In this document: positions 31,304 through 47,749 of the stretch, piece by piece
Layout: each line of letters opens with the position of its first letter
Position numbering within the stretch: the stretch's first letter is position 1
NCBI RefSeq assembly: GCF_050947335.1
Contig: NC_134983.1
Coordinates: forward strand, 558,001-622,000
Origin: Megachile rotundata
Lineage: Eukaryota > Arthropoda > Insecta > Hymenoptera > Megachilidae
Reading direction: 5' to 3'
Length of the DNA: 64,000 nt
Position numbers and translations under genes: made by a program
The notes under the pieces: generated by a model
Database searches by the model: none
Seen by the model: the letters and a program-made list of their open reading frames with translations, nothing else
Told to the model about the DNA's origin: nothing

Positions 31304-34300
31304 ATGACACAATCACTGTCACACAATCACGGTCACACAATCACGGTCACACAATCACGGTCACACAATCACACAGTCACACAATCACACGGTCACACAA
31401 TCACACAGTCACACAATCACACAATCACACAATCACACAATCACACAATCACACAATCACACAATCACACAATCACAATCACGCAATCACACAATCACGA
31501 TCACACAATCACGACCACACGATCACGATCACACAACCACACAATCACACAAGCACGCAGTCACAATCACACAATCACGATCACACGATCACGATCACAC
31601 AACCACACAATCACACAAGCACGCAGTCACAATCACACAGTCACACAATCACACAATCACACAATCACACAATCACACAATCACACAATAACACAATCAC
31701 ACAATCACACAATCACACAATCACACGATCACACGATCACACGATCTCACGATCACACGATCACTCAATCACAATCACGCAATCACAATCACGCAATCAC
31801 ACAATCACGGTCACTTAATCACGGTCACACAATCGCGGTCACACAATCACGGTCACTCAATCACGGTCACACAATCACGGTCACACAATCACACAGTCAC
31901 ACAATCACACGGTCACGCAATCACACAATCACACAATCACACGATCACACGATCACACGATCACGCGATCACACGATCACTCAATCACAATCACGCAATC
32001 ACAATCACGCAATCATACAATCACGGTCACACAATCACGGTCACTCAATCACGGTCACTCAATCACGGTCACTCAATCACACAGTCACACAATCACTCAA
32101 TCACACAATCACACAATCACACAATCACACAAAGACAATCACACAATCACACAATCACACAATCAAACAATCACACAATCACACAATCACACAATCACAC
32201 AATCACACAATCACACAATCACACAATCACACAATCACACAATCACACAATCACACAATCACACAATCACACAATCACACAATCACACAATCACACAATC
32301 ACACAATCACACAATCACGGTCACACAATCACGATCACACAATCACGGTCACACAATCACGGTCACACAACCACACAATCACACAATCACACAATCACAC
32401 AATCACACAGTCATACAATCACACAATCACGCAATCACACAATCACACAATCACACAATCACACAATCACACAATCACACAATCACACAATCACACGATC
32501 ACACGATCACACGATCACGCGATCACACGATCACTCAATCACAATCACGCAATCACAATCACGCAATCATACAATCACGGTCACACAATCACGGTCACTC
32601 AATCACGGTCACTCAATCACGGTCACTCAATCACACAGTCACACAATCACTCAATCACACAATCACACAATCACACAATCACACAAAAACAATCACACAA
32701 TCACACAATCACACAATCAAACAATCACACAATCACACAATCACACAATCACACAATCACACAATCACACAATCACACAATCACACAATCACACAATCAC
32801 ACAATCACACAATCACACAATCACAGAATCACACAATCACACAATCACGGTCACACAATCACGATCACACAATCACGGTCACACAATCACGGTCACACAA
32901 CCACACAATCACACAATCACACAATCACACAATCACACAATCACACAATCACACAGTCACACAATCACTCAATCACACAATCACACAATCACACAATCAC
33001 ACAATAACAATCACACAATCACACAATCACACAATCAAACAATCACACAATCACACAATCACACAATCACACAATCACACAATCACATAATCACACAACC
33101 ACACAACCACACAATCACACAATCACACAATCACACAATCACACAATCACACGATCACACGATCACACGATCACACGATCACACAATCACTCAATCACAC
33201 AATCACACAATCACACAATCACACAATAACAATCACACAATCACACAATCACACAATCAAACAATCACACAATCACACAATCACACAATCACCCAATCAC
33301 ACAATCACACAATCACACAATCACACAATCACACAATCACACAATCACACAATCACACAATCACACAATCACGGTCACACAATCACGATCACACAATCAC
33401 GATCACACAATCACGGTCACACAATCACGGTCACACAAACACACAATCACACAATCACACAATCACACAATCACACAGTCATACAATCACACAATCACGC
33501 AATCACACAATCACACAATCACACAATCACACAATCACACAATCACACAATCACACGAGCACACAATCACACAATCACACAATCACACAATCACACAGTC
33601 ACACAATCACACAATCACAATCACGCAATCACACAATCACGGTCACACAATCACGGTCACTCAATCGCGGTCACTCAATCACGGACACACAATCACGCAA
33701 TCACACAATCACACAATCACACAATCACACAATCACACAATCACTCAATCACACAATCACACAATCACAAAATCACAAGATCACACAATCACACAATCAC
33801 ACAATCACACAGTCACACAATCACACAACCACACAATCACTCAAGCACGCAGTCACAATCACACAATCACACAATCACACAATCACACGATCACACGATC
33901 ACACGATCACACGATCACACGATCACACGATCACACAATCACACATTCACACAATCACACAATCACACCATCACACAATCACACAATCACACATTCACAC
34001 AATCACGCAATCACAATCACGCAATCACAATCACGCAATCACACAATCACGGTCACACAATCACGGTCACTCAATCACGGTCACTCAATCACGGACACAC
34101 AATCACACAGTCACACAATCACTCAATCACACAATCACACAATCACACAATCACACAATAACAATCACACAATCACACAATCACACAATCAAACAATCAC
34201 ACAATCACACAATCACACAATCACACAATCACACAATCACACAATCACACAATCACATAATCACACAACCACACAACCACACAATCACACAATCACACAA

Positions 34301-35131
34301 TCACACAATCACACAATCACACAATCACTCAATCACACAATCACACAATCACAAAATCACAAAATCACACAATCACACAATCACACAATCACACAATCAC
34401 ACAATCACACAATCACACAATCACACAATCACACAAGCACACAAGCACACAATCACACAATCACACAATCACACAATCACACAATCACACAACCACAAAA
34501 TCACACAATCACACAATCACACAATCACACAATCACACAATCACACAATCACTCAATCACACAATCACACAATCACACAATCACAAAATCACAAAATCAC
34601 ACAATCACACAATCACACAATCACACAATCACACAATCACACAATCACACAATCACACAATCACACAATCACACAAGCACACAAGCACACAATCACACAA
34701 TCACACAATCACACAATCACACAATCACACAACCACAAAATCACACAATCACACAATCACACAATCACACAATCACAATCACGCAATCACACAATCACAC
34801 AACCACACAATCACACAATCACACAATCACACAATCACAATCACGCAATCACGCAATCACGATCACGCAATCACACAATCACGATCACACGATCACGATC
34901 ACACGATCACACGATCACTCAATCACAATCACGCAATCACAATCACGCAATCACACAATCACGGTCACACAATCACGGTCACACAATCACGGTCACACAA
35001 TCACGGTCACATAATCACGGTCACGCAATCACGGTCACACAATCACGGCCACACAATCACGGTCACTCAATCACGGTCACTCATTCACGGACACACAATC
35101 ACGATCACACAATCACGATCACACAATCACG
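31304..35131. repeat. Higher-order unit U2 (3,828 bp, short)
   Basis: Begins like U1, then near 32,940 joins directly to sequence matching about 29,130-31,303 (offset 3,820-3,828). It has no paired ACGATGAC landmarks, no AAACATAC and no AGTCCC. The simplest reading is U1 minus about 1.85 kb by unequal exchange. A CAGAATC variant at about 32,823 is shared with U3 (36,637 and 39,382) and not with U4-U7. Confidence 0.8.
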
Positions 35132-37008
35132 ATGACACAATCACTGTCACACAATCACGGTCACACAATCACGGTCACACAATCACGGTCACACAATCAC
35201 ACAGTCACACAATCACACGGTCACACAATCACACAGTCACACAATCACACAATCACACAATCACACAATCACACAATCACACAATCACACAATCACACAA
35301 TCACAATCACGCAATCACACAATCACGATCACACAATCACGACCACACGATCACGATCACACAACCACACAATCACACAAGCACGCAGTCACAATCACAC
35401 AATCACGATCACACGATCACGATCACACAACCACACAATCACACAAGCACGCAGTCACAATCACACAGTCACACAATCACACAATCACACAATCACACAA
35501 TCACACAATCACACAATAACACAATCACACAATCACACAATCACACAATCACACGATCACACGATCACACGATCTCACGATCACACGATCACTCAATCAC
35601 AATCACGCAATCACAATCACGCAATCACACAATCACGGTCACTTAATCACGGTCACACAATCGCGGTCACACAATCACGGTCACTCAATCACGGTCACAC
35701 AATCACGGTCACACAATCACACAGTCACACAATCACACGGTCACGCAATCACACAATCACACAATCACACGATCACACGATCACACGATCACGCGATCAC
35801 ACGATCACTCAATCACAATCACGCAATCACAATCACGCAATCATACAATCACGGTCACACAATCACGGTCACTCAATCACGGTCACTCAATCACGGTCAC
35901 TCAATCACACAGTCACACAATCACTCAATCACACAATCACACAATCACACAATCACACAAAAACAATCACACAATCACACAATCACACAATCAAACAATC
36001 ACACAATCACACAATCACACAATCACACAATCACACAATCACACAATCACACAATCACACAATCACACAATCACACAATCACACAATCACACAATCACAC
36101 AATCACACAATCACACAATCACACAATCACGGTCACACAATCACGATCACACAATCACGGTCACACAATCACGGTCACACAACCACACAATCACACAATC
36201 ACACAATCACACAATCACACAGTCATACAATCACACAATCACGCAATCACACAATCACACAATCACACAATCACACAATCACACAATCACACAATCACAC
36301 AATCACACGATCACACGATCACACGATCACGCGATCACACGATCACTCAATCACAATCACGCAATCACAATCACGCAATCATACAATCACGGTCACACAA
36401 TCACGGTCACTCAATCACGGTCACTCAATCACGGTCACTCAATCACACAGTCACACAATCACTCAATCACACAATCACACAATCACACAATCACACAAAA
36501 ACAATCACACAATCACACAATCACACAATCAAACAATCACACAATCACACAATCACACAATCACACAATCACACAATCACACAATCACACAATCACACAA
36601 TCACACAATCACACAATCACACAATCACACAATCACAGAATCACACAATCACACAATCACGGTCACACAATCACGATCACACAATCACGGTCACACAATC
36701 ACGGTCACACAACCACACAATCACACAATCACACAGTCATACAATCACACAATCACGCAATCACACAATCACACAATCACACAATCACACAATCACACAA
36801 TCACACAATCACACAATCACACAATCACGCAATCACGCAATCACACAATCACACAATCACACAATCACAATTACACAATCACACAATCACACAATCACAC
36901 AATCACACAATCACACAATCACACAATCACACAATCACACAAGCACACAATCACTCAATCACACAATCACACAATCACACAATCCCACAATCACACAATA
37001 ACACAATC

Positions 37009-37104
37009 ACACGATCACACGATCACACAATCACACGATCACACGATCACACGATCACACGATCACACGATCACACGATCACACGATCACACGATCACAC
37101 GATG
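37009..37104. repeat. 96-bp GATC sub-array
   Basis: Two ACACGATC, one ACACAATC, eight ACACGATC and a terminal ACACGATG octamer. The C-to-G change in the last octamer creates ATG at 37,102. Four other copies have exactly the same length and interruption: 39,755-39,850, 49,627-49,722, 55,583-55,678 and 61,515-61,610. All are followed by ACGCAATC and ACGCAATCGC monomers. Confidence 0.9.
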
Positions 37105-39754
37105 ACACAATCACGCAATCACACAATCACGCAATCGCAATCACGCAATCACAGTCACACAATCACAATCACACAATCACAATTACACAATTACTCAATC
37201 ACACAAGCGCACAAGCACACAATCACACAATCACACAATCACACAATCACACAATCACACAATCACACAATCACACAATCACACAATCACACAATCACAC
37301 AATCACACAATCACACAATCACACAATCACACAATCACACAATCACACAATCACAATCACACAATCACAATTACACAATTACACAATCACACAATCACAC
37401 AATCACACAATCACACAATCACTCAATCACACAATCACACAATCACAAAATCACAAAATCACACAATCACACAATCACACAATCACATAACCACACAACC
37501 ACACAATCACACAATCACACAATCACACAATCACACAATCACACAATCACACAAGCACACAAGCACACAATCACACAATCACACAATCACACAACAACAC
37601 AATCACTCAAGCACGCAGTCACAATCACACAATCACACAATCACACAATCACACGATCACACGATCACACGATCACACGATCACACGATCACACGATCAC
37701 ACAATCACACATTCACACAATCACACAATCACACCATCACACAATCACACAATCACACATTCACACAATCACACAATCACACAATCACACAATCACACAA
37801 TCACACAATCACAATCACACAATCACAATCACACAATCACACAATCACACAATCACAATCACGCAATCACACAATCACGGTCACACAATCACGGTCACAC
37901 AATCACGGTCACACAATCACGGTCACTCAATCACGGTCACACAATCACGGTCACACAATCACGGTCACACAATCACGGTCACACAATCACGGTCACACAA
38001 TCACACAATCACACAATCACACAATCACACCATCACACAATCACACAATCACACAATCACACAATCACAAAATCACACAATCACAATCACACAATCACAA
38101 TCACACAATCACAATCACACAATCACAATCACACAATCACAATCACACAATCACAATCACACTATCACACAGTCCCACAATCACACAATCACTCAGTCAC
38201 ACAATCACACAATCACAATCGCACAATCACAATTAAACAATCACACAATCACACAATCACACAATCACACAATCACACAATCACAATCACACAGTCACAC
38301 AATCTCAATCACGCAATCACACAATCACGATCACACAATCACACAATCACACAATCACACAATCACACAATCACACAATCACACAATCACACAATCACAC
38401 AATCACACAATCACACAATCACACAATCACACAATCACACAATCACACAATCACACAAGCACACAATCACTCAATCACACAATCACAAAATCACACAATC
38501 ACACTATCACACAATCACACAATCACACAATCACACAATCACACAACCACACAATCACTCAGTCACACAATCACACAATCACACAATCACACAATCACAC
38601 AATCAGACAATCACACAATCACACAATCACACAATCACACAGTCACACAGTCACACAATCACACAACCACACAATCACACAATCACACAATCACACAATC
38701 ACGCACTCACACAATCACACAGACACAATCACACAATCACAATCACACAATCACAATCACACAATCACAATCACACAATCACAATCACACAATCACACAA
38801 TCACACAAACATACAATCACACAATCACACAATCACACAATCACACAATCACACAATCACACAATCACACAATCACACAATCACACAATCACGGTCACAC
38901 AATCACGATCACACAATCACGGTCACACAATCACGGTCACACAACCACACAATCACACAATCACACAATCACACAATCACACAGTCATACAATCACACAA
39001 TCACGCAATCACACAATCACACAATCACACAATCACACAATCACACAATCACACAATCACACAATCACACGATCACACGATCACACGATCACGCGATCAC
39101 ACGATCACTCAATCACAATCACGCAATCACAATCACGCAATCATACAATCACGGTCACACAATCACGGTCACTCAATCACGGTCACTCAATCACGGTCAC
39201 TCAATCACACAGTCACACAATCACTCAATCACACAATCACACAATCACACAATCACACAAAAACAATCACACAATCACACAATCACACAATCAAACAATC
39301 ACACAATCACACAATCACACAATCACACAATCACACAATCACACAATCACACAATCACACAATCACACAATCACACAATCACAGAATCACACAATCACAC
39401 AATCACGGTCACACAATCACGATCACACAATCACGGTCACACAATCACGGTCACACAACCACACAATCACACAATCACACAGTCATACAATCACACAATC
39501 ACGCAATCACACAATCACACAATCACACAATCACACAATCACACAATCACACAATCACACAATCACACAATCACGCAATCACGCAATCACACAATCACAC
39601 AATCACACAATCACAATTACACAATCACACAATCACACAATCACACAATCACACAATAACACAATCACACAATCACACAATCACACAAGCACACAATCAC
39701 TCAATCACACAATCACACAATCACACAATCCCACAATCACACAATAACACAATC

Positions 39755-39850
39755 ACACGATCACACGATCACACAATCACACGATCACACGATCACACGA
39801 TCACACGATCACACGATCACACGATCACACGATCACACGATCACACGATG
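39755..39850. repeat. 96-bp GATC sub-array
   Basis: Second copy within U3, produced by the 2.7 kb duplication; same unit count and same ACACAATC interruption as at 37,009. Ends in ACACGATG (ATG at 39,848). Confidence 0.9.
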
Positions 39851-42536
39851 ACACAATCACGCAATCACACAATCACGCAATCGCAATCACGCAATCACAG
39901 TCACACAATCACAATCACACAATCACAATTACACAATTACTCAATCACACAAGCGCACAAGCACACAATCACACAATCACACAATCACACAATCACACAA
40001 TCACACAATCACACAATCACACAATCACACAATCACACAATCACACAATCACACAATCACACAATCACACAATCACACAATCACACAATCACAATCACAC
40101 AATCACAATTACACAATTACACAATCACACAATCACACAATCACACAATCACACAATCACTCAATCACACAATCACACAATCACAAAATCACAAAATCAC
40201 ACAATCACACAATCACACAATCACATAACCACACAACCACACAATCACACAATCACACAATCACACAATCACACAATCACACAATCACACAAGCACACAA
40301 GCACACAATCACACAATCACACAATCACACAACAACACAATCACTCAAGCACGCAGTCACAATCACACAATCACACAATCACACAATCACACGATCACAC
40401 GATCACACGATCACACGATCACACGATCACACGATCACACAATCACACATTCACACAATCACACAATCACACCATCACACAATCACACAATCACACATTC
40501 ACACAATCACACAATCACACAATCACACAATCACACAATCACACAATCACAATCACACAATCACAATCACACAATCACACAATCACACAATCACAATCAC
40601 GCAATCACACAATCACGGTCACACAATCACGGTCACACAATCACGGTCACACAATCACGGTCACTCAATCACGGTCACACAATCACGGTCACACAATCAC
40701 GGTCACACAATCACGGTCACACAATCACGGTCACACAATCACACAATCACACAATCACACAATCACACCATCACACAATCACACAATCACACAATCACAC
40801 AATCACAAAATCACACAATCACAATCACACAATCACAATCACACAATCACAATCACACAATCACAATCACACAATCACAATCACACAATCACAATCACAC
40901 TATCACACAGTCCCACAATCACACAATCACTCAGTCACACAATCACACAATCACAATCGCACAATCACAATTAAACAATCACACAATCACACAATCACAC
41001 AATCACACAATCACACAATCACAATCACACAGTCACACAATCTCAATCACGCAATCACACAATCACGATCACACAATCACACAATCACACAATCACACAA
41101 TCACACAATCACACAATCACACAATCACACAATCACACAATCACACAATCACACAATCACACAATCACACAATCACACAAGCACACAATCACTCAATCAC
41201 ACAATCACACAATCACACAATCACACTATCACACAATCACACAATCACACAATCACACAATCACACAACCACACAATCACTCAGTCACACAATCACACAA
41301 TCACACAATCACACAATCACACAATCAGACAATCACACAATCACACAATCACACAATCACACAGTCACACAGTCACACAATCACACAACCACACAATCAC
41401 ACAATCACACAATCACACAATCACGCACTCACACAATCACACAGACACAATCACACAATCACAATCACACAATCACAATCACACAATCACAATCACACAA
41501 TCACAATCACACAATCACACAATCACACAAACATACAATCACACAATCACACAATCACACAATCACACAATCACACAATCACACAATCACACAATCACAC
41601 AATCACACAATCACACAATCACACAATCACACAATCACACAATCACACAATCACAATCACACAATCACAATCACACAATCACACAATCACACAATCACAA
41701 TCACGCAATCACACAATCACGATTACACAATCACAATCACACGATCACAATCACACAATCACACAGTCACACAATCGCACAGACACACAATCACACAATC
41801 ACAATCACGCAATCACACAATCACGATGACACAATCGCGATCACACAATCACGATCACACAATCACGGTCACACAATCACGGTCACACAATCACACAATC
41901 ACACAATCACACAATCACACAATCACACAATCACACAATCACACAATCACACAATCACACAATCACATAATCACACAATCACACAATCACACAATCACAC
42001 AATCACACAATCACAAAATCACACAATCACACAATCACAATCACACAATCACAATCACACAATCACAATCACACAATCACAATCACGCAATCACACAATC
42101 ACGATTACACAATCACAATCACACGATCACAATCACACAATCACACAGTCACACAATCACACAGTCACACAATCACACAATCACAATCACGCAATCACAC
42201 AATCACGATGACACAATCGCGATCACACAATCACGATCACACAATCACGGTCACACAATCACGGTCACACAATCACACAATCACACAATCACACAATCAC
42301 ACAATCACACAATCACACAATCACACAATCACACAATCACACAGTCACACAATCACTCAATCACACAATCACACAATCACACAATCACACAATAACAATC
42401 ACACAATCACACAATCACACAATCAAACAATCACACAATCACACAATCACACAATCACACAATCACACAATCACATAATCACACAACCACACAACCACAC
42501 AATCACACAATCACACAATCACACAGTCACACAATC

Positions 42537-42592
42537 ACACGATCACACGATCACACGATCACACGATCACACGATCACACGATCACACGATC
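42537..42592. repeat. Seven-unit ACACGATC sub-array
   Basis: Seven ACACGATC octamers, 56 bp, after an ACACAACC pair and before the CCATTACAC variant. Copies of the same length lie at 46,493-46,548, 52,465-52,520 and 58,381-58,436. In U0, U1 and U2 the corresponding place holds only four units (24,141-24,172 in U0), followed directly by ACTCAATC. Confidence 0.85.
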
Positions 42593-43793
42593 ACACAATC
42601 ACACAATCACACCATTACACAATCACACAAACACACATTCACACAATCACGCAATCACAATCACGCAATCACAATCACGCAATCACAATCACGCAATCAC
42701 ACAATCACGGTCACACAATCACGGTCACTCAATCACGGTCACTCAATCACGGACACACAATCACACAGTCACACAATCACACAATCACTCAATCACACAA
42801 TCACACAATCACACAATCACACAATAACAATCACACAATCACACAATCACACAATCAAACAATCACACAATCACACAATCACACAATCACCCAATCACAC
42901 AATCACACAATCACACAATCACACAATCACACAATCACACAATCACACAATCACACAATCACGGTCACACAATCACGATCACACAATCACGATCACACAA
43001 TCACGGTCACACAATCACGGTCACACAAACACACAATCACACAATCACACAATCACACAGTCATACAATCACACAATCACGCAATCACACAATCACACAA
43101 TCACACAATCACACAATCACACAATCACACAATCACACGAGCACACAATCACACAATCACACAATCACACAATCACACAGTCACACAATCACACAATCAC
43201 AATCACGCAATCACACAATCACGGTCACACAATCACGGTCACTCAATCGCGGTCACTCAATCACGGACACACAATCACGCAATCACACAATCACACAATC
43301 ACACAATCACACAATCACACAATCACACAAGCACACAAGCACACAATCACACAATCACACAATCACACAATCACACAATCACACAATCACACAACCACAA
43401 AATCACACAATCACACAATCACACAATCACACAATCACAATCACGCAATCACACAATCACACAACCACACAATCACACAATCACACAATCACACAATCAC
43501 AATCACGCAATCACGCAATCACGATCACGCAATCACACAATCACGATCACACGATCACGATCACACGATCACACGATCACTCAATCACAATCACGCAATC
43601 ACAATCACGCAATCACACAATCACGGTCACACAATCACGGTCACACAATCACGGTCACACAATCACGGTCACATAATCACGGTCACGCAATCACGGTCAC
43701 ACAATCACGGCCACACAATCACGGTCACTCAATCACGGTCACTCATTCACGGACACACAATCACGATCACACAATCACGATCACACAATCACG

Positions 43794-46700
43794 ATGACAC
43801 AATCACTGTCACACAATCACGGTCACACAATCACGGTCACACAATCACGGTCACACAATCACACAGTCACACAATCACACGGTCACACAATCACACAGTC
43901 ACACAATCACACAATCACACAATCACACAATCACACAATCACACAATCACACAATCACACAATCACAATCACGCAATCACACAATCACGATCACACAATC
44001 ACGACCACACGATCACGATCACACAACCACACAATCACACAAGCACGCAGTCACAATCACACAATCACGATCACACGATCACGATCACACAACCACACAA
44101 TCACACAAGCACGCAGTCACAATCACACAGTCACACAATCACACAATCACACAATCACACAATCACACAATCACACAATAACACAATCACACAATCACAC
44201 AATCACACAATCACACGATCACACGATCACACGATCTCACGATCACACGATCACTCAATCACAATCACGCAATCACAATCACGCAATCACACAATCACGG
44301 TCACTTAATCACGGTCACACAATCGCGGTCACACAATCACGGTCACTCAATCACGGTCACACAATCACGGTCACACAATCACACAGTCACACAACCACAC
44401 GGTCACGCAATCACACAATCACACAATCACACGATCACACGATCACACGATCACGCGATCACACGATCACTCAATCACAATCACGCAATCACAATCACGC
44501 AATCATACAATCACGGTCACACAATCACGGTCACTCAATCACGGTCACTCAATCACGGTCACTCAATCACACAGTCACACAATCACTCAATCACACAATC
44601 ACACAATCACACAAAAACAATCACACAATCACACAATCACACAATCAAACAATCACACAATCACACAATCACACAATCACACAATCACACAATCACACAA
44701 TCACACAATCACACAATCACACAATCACACAATCACACAATCACACAATCACACAATCACACAATCACACAATCACGGTCACACAATCACGATCACACAA
44801 TCACGGTCACACAATCACGGTCACACAACCACACAATCACACAATCACACAATCACACAATCACACAGTCATACAATCACACAATCACGCAATCACACAA
44901 TCACACAATCACACAATCACACAATCACACAATCACACAATCACACAATCACACGATCACACGATCACACGATCACGCGATCACACGATCACTCAATCAC
45001 AATCACGCAATCACAATCACGCAATCATACAATCACGGTCACACAATCACGGTCACTCAATCACGGTCACTCAATCACGGTCACTCAATCACACAGTCAC
45101 ACAATCACTCAATCACACAATCACACAATCACACAATCACACAAAAACAATCACACAATCACACAATCACACAATCAAACAATCACACAATCACACAATC
45201 ACACAATCACACAATCACACAATCACACAATCACACAATCACACAATCACACAACCACACAATCACTCAGTCACACAATCACACAATCACACAATCACAC
45301 AATCAGACAATCACACAATCACACAATCACACAATCACACAGTCACACAGTCACACAATCACACAACCACACAATCACACAATCACACAATCACACAATC
45401 ACGCACTCACACAATCACACAGACACAATCACACAATCACAATCACACAATCACAATCACACAATCACAATCACACAATCACAATCACACAATCACACAA
45501 TCACACAAACATACAATCACACAATCACACAATCACACAATCACACAATCACACAATCACACAATCACACAATCACACAATCACACAATCACACAATCAC
45601 ACAATCACACAATCACACAATCACAATCACACAATCACAATCACACAATCACACAATCACACAATCACAATCACGCAATCACACAATCACGATTACACAA
45701 TCACAATCACACGATCACAATCACACAATCACACAGTCACACAATCGCACAGACACACAATCACACAATCACAATCACGCAATCACACAATCACGATGAC
45801 ACAATCGCGATCACACAATCACGATCACACAATCACGGTCACACAATCACGGTCACACAATCACACAATCACACAATCACACAATCACACAATCACACAA
45901 TCACACAATCACACAATCACACAATCACACAATCACATAATCACACAATCACACAATCACACAATCACACAATCACACAATCACAAAATCACACAATCAC
46001 ACAATCACAATCACACAATCACAATCACACAATCACAATCACGCAATCACACAATCACGATTACACAATCACAATCACACGATCACAATCACACAATCAC
46101 ACAGTCACACAATCACACAGTCACACAATCACACAATCACAATCACGCAATCACACAATCACGATGACACAATCGCGATCACACAATCACGATCACACAA
46201 TCACGGTCACACAATCACGGTCACACAATCACACAATCACACAATCACACAATCACACAATCACACAATCACACAATCACACAATCACACAATCACACAG
46301 TCACACAATCACTCAATCACACAATCACACAATCACACAATCACACAATAACAATCACACAATCACACAATCACACAATCAAACAATCACACAATCACAC
46401 AATCACACAATCACACAATCACACAATCACATAATCACACAACCACACAACCACACAATCACACAATCACACAATCACACAGTCACACAATCACACGATC
46501 ACACGATCACACGATCACACGATCACACGATCACACGATCACACGATCACACAATCACACAATCACACCATTACACAATCACACAAACACACATTCACAC
46601 AATCACGCAATCACAATCACGCAATCACAATCACGCAATCACAATCACGCAATCACACAATCACGGTCACACAATCACGGTCACTCAATCACGGTCACTC

Positions 46701-47749
46701 AATCACGGACACACAATCACACAGTCACACAATCACACAATCACTCAATCACACAATCACACAATCACACAATCACACAATAACAATCACACAATCACAC
46801 AATCACACAATCAAACAATCACACAATCACACAATCACACAATCACCCAATCACACAATCACACAATCACACAATCACACAATCACACAATCACACAATC
46901 ACACAATCACACAATCACGGTCACACAATCACGATCACACAATCACGATCACACAATCACGGTCACACAATCACGGTCACACAAACACACAATCACACAA
47001 TCACACAATCACACAGTCATACAATCACACAATCACGCAATCACACAATCACACAATCACACAATCACACAATCACACAATCACACAATCACACGAGCAC
47101 ACAATCACACAATCACACAATCACACAATCACACAGTCACACAATCACACAATCACAATCACGCAATCACACAATCACGGTCACACAATCACGGTCACTC
47201 AATCGCGGTCACTCAATCACGGACACACAATCACGCAATCACACAATCACACAATCACACAATCACACAATCACACAATCACACAAGCACACAAGCACAC
47301 AATCACACAATCACACAATCACACAATCACACAATCACACAATCACACAACCACAAAATCACACAATCACACAATCACACAATCACACAATCACAATCAC
47401 GCAATCACACAATCACACAACCACACAATCACACAATCACACAATCACACAATCACAATCACGCAATCACGCAATCACGATCACGCAATCACACAATCAC
47501 GATCACACGATCACGATCACACGATCACACGATCACTCAATCACAATCACGCAATCACAATCACGCAATCACACAATCACGGTCACACAATCACGGTCAC
47601 ACAATCACGGTCACACAATCACGGTCACATAATCACGGTCACGCAATCACGGTCACACAATCACGGCCACACAATCACGGTCACTCAATCACGGTCACTC
47701 ATTCACGGACACACAATCACGATCACACAATCACGATCACACAATCACG
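43794..47749. repeat. Higher-order unit U4 (3,956 bp, one module missing)
   Basis: Matches U5 at both ends. Near 45,240 it jumps from the first module to the ACTCAGTC-bearing part before AAACATAC (45,508), skipping the 96-bp GATC array, ACGGTC array and AGTCCC block. The missing length is 2,016 bp relative to U5. Its last 1,954 bp (45,796-47,749) have the same length and the same translation as 51,768-53,721. A 1,319-codon open frame runs through the unit end to end and is a repeat artefact. Confidence 0.85.

Larger units (their letters stand above)
36129..41600. repeat. Tandem duplication of about 2.7 kb inside U3
   Basis: Landmark pairs: ACGGTC 36,129/38,891 (offset 2,762), ACGGTC 36,659/39,405 and ACGATGAC 37,102/39,848 (2,746), ACTATC 38,161/40,899 (2,738), ATACAATC 38,811/41,533 (2,722). 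The offset shortens by single monomers. Both copies carry the one-unit-longer ACGGTC array (118 bp), which no other unit has, so the duplication is younger than that expansion. Junctions are approximate. Confidence 0.85.
35132..43793. repeat. Higher-order unit U3 (8,662 bp, with internal duplication)
   Basis: The first unit with the full module order: start landmark, GATC array ending at 37,104, ACGGTC array 37,877, AGTCCC 38,171, AAACATAC 38,808. It then steps back to ACGGTC at 38,891 and repeats GATC array 39,755-39,850, ACGGTC array 40,615, AGTCCC and AAACATAC 41,530 before the paired landmarks at 41,826 and 42,208. The extra length over U5 and U6 (about 2.7 kb) equals the duplicated piece. 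Confidence 0.85.
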
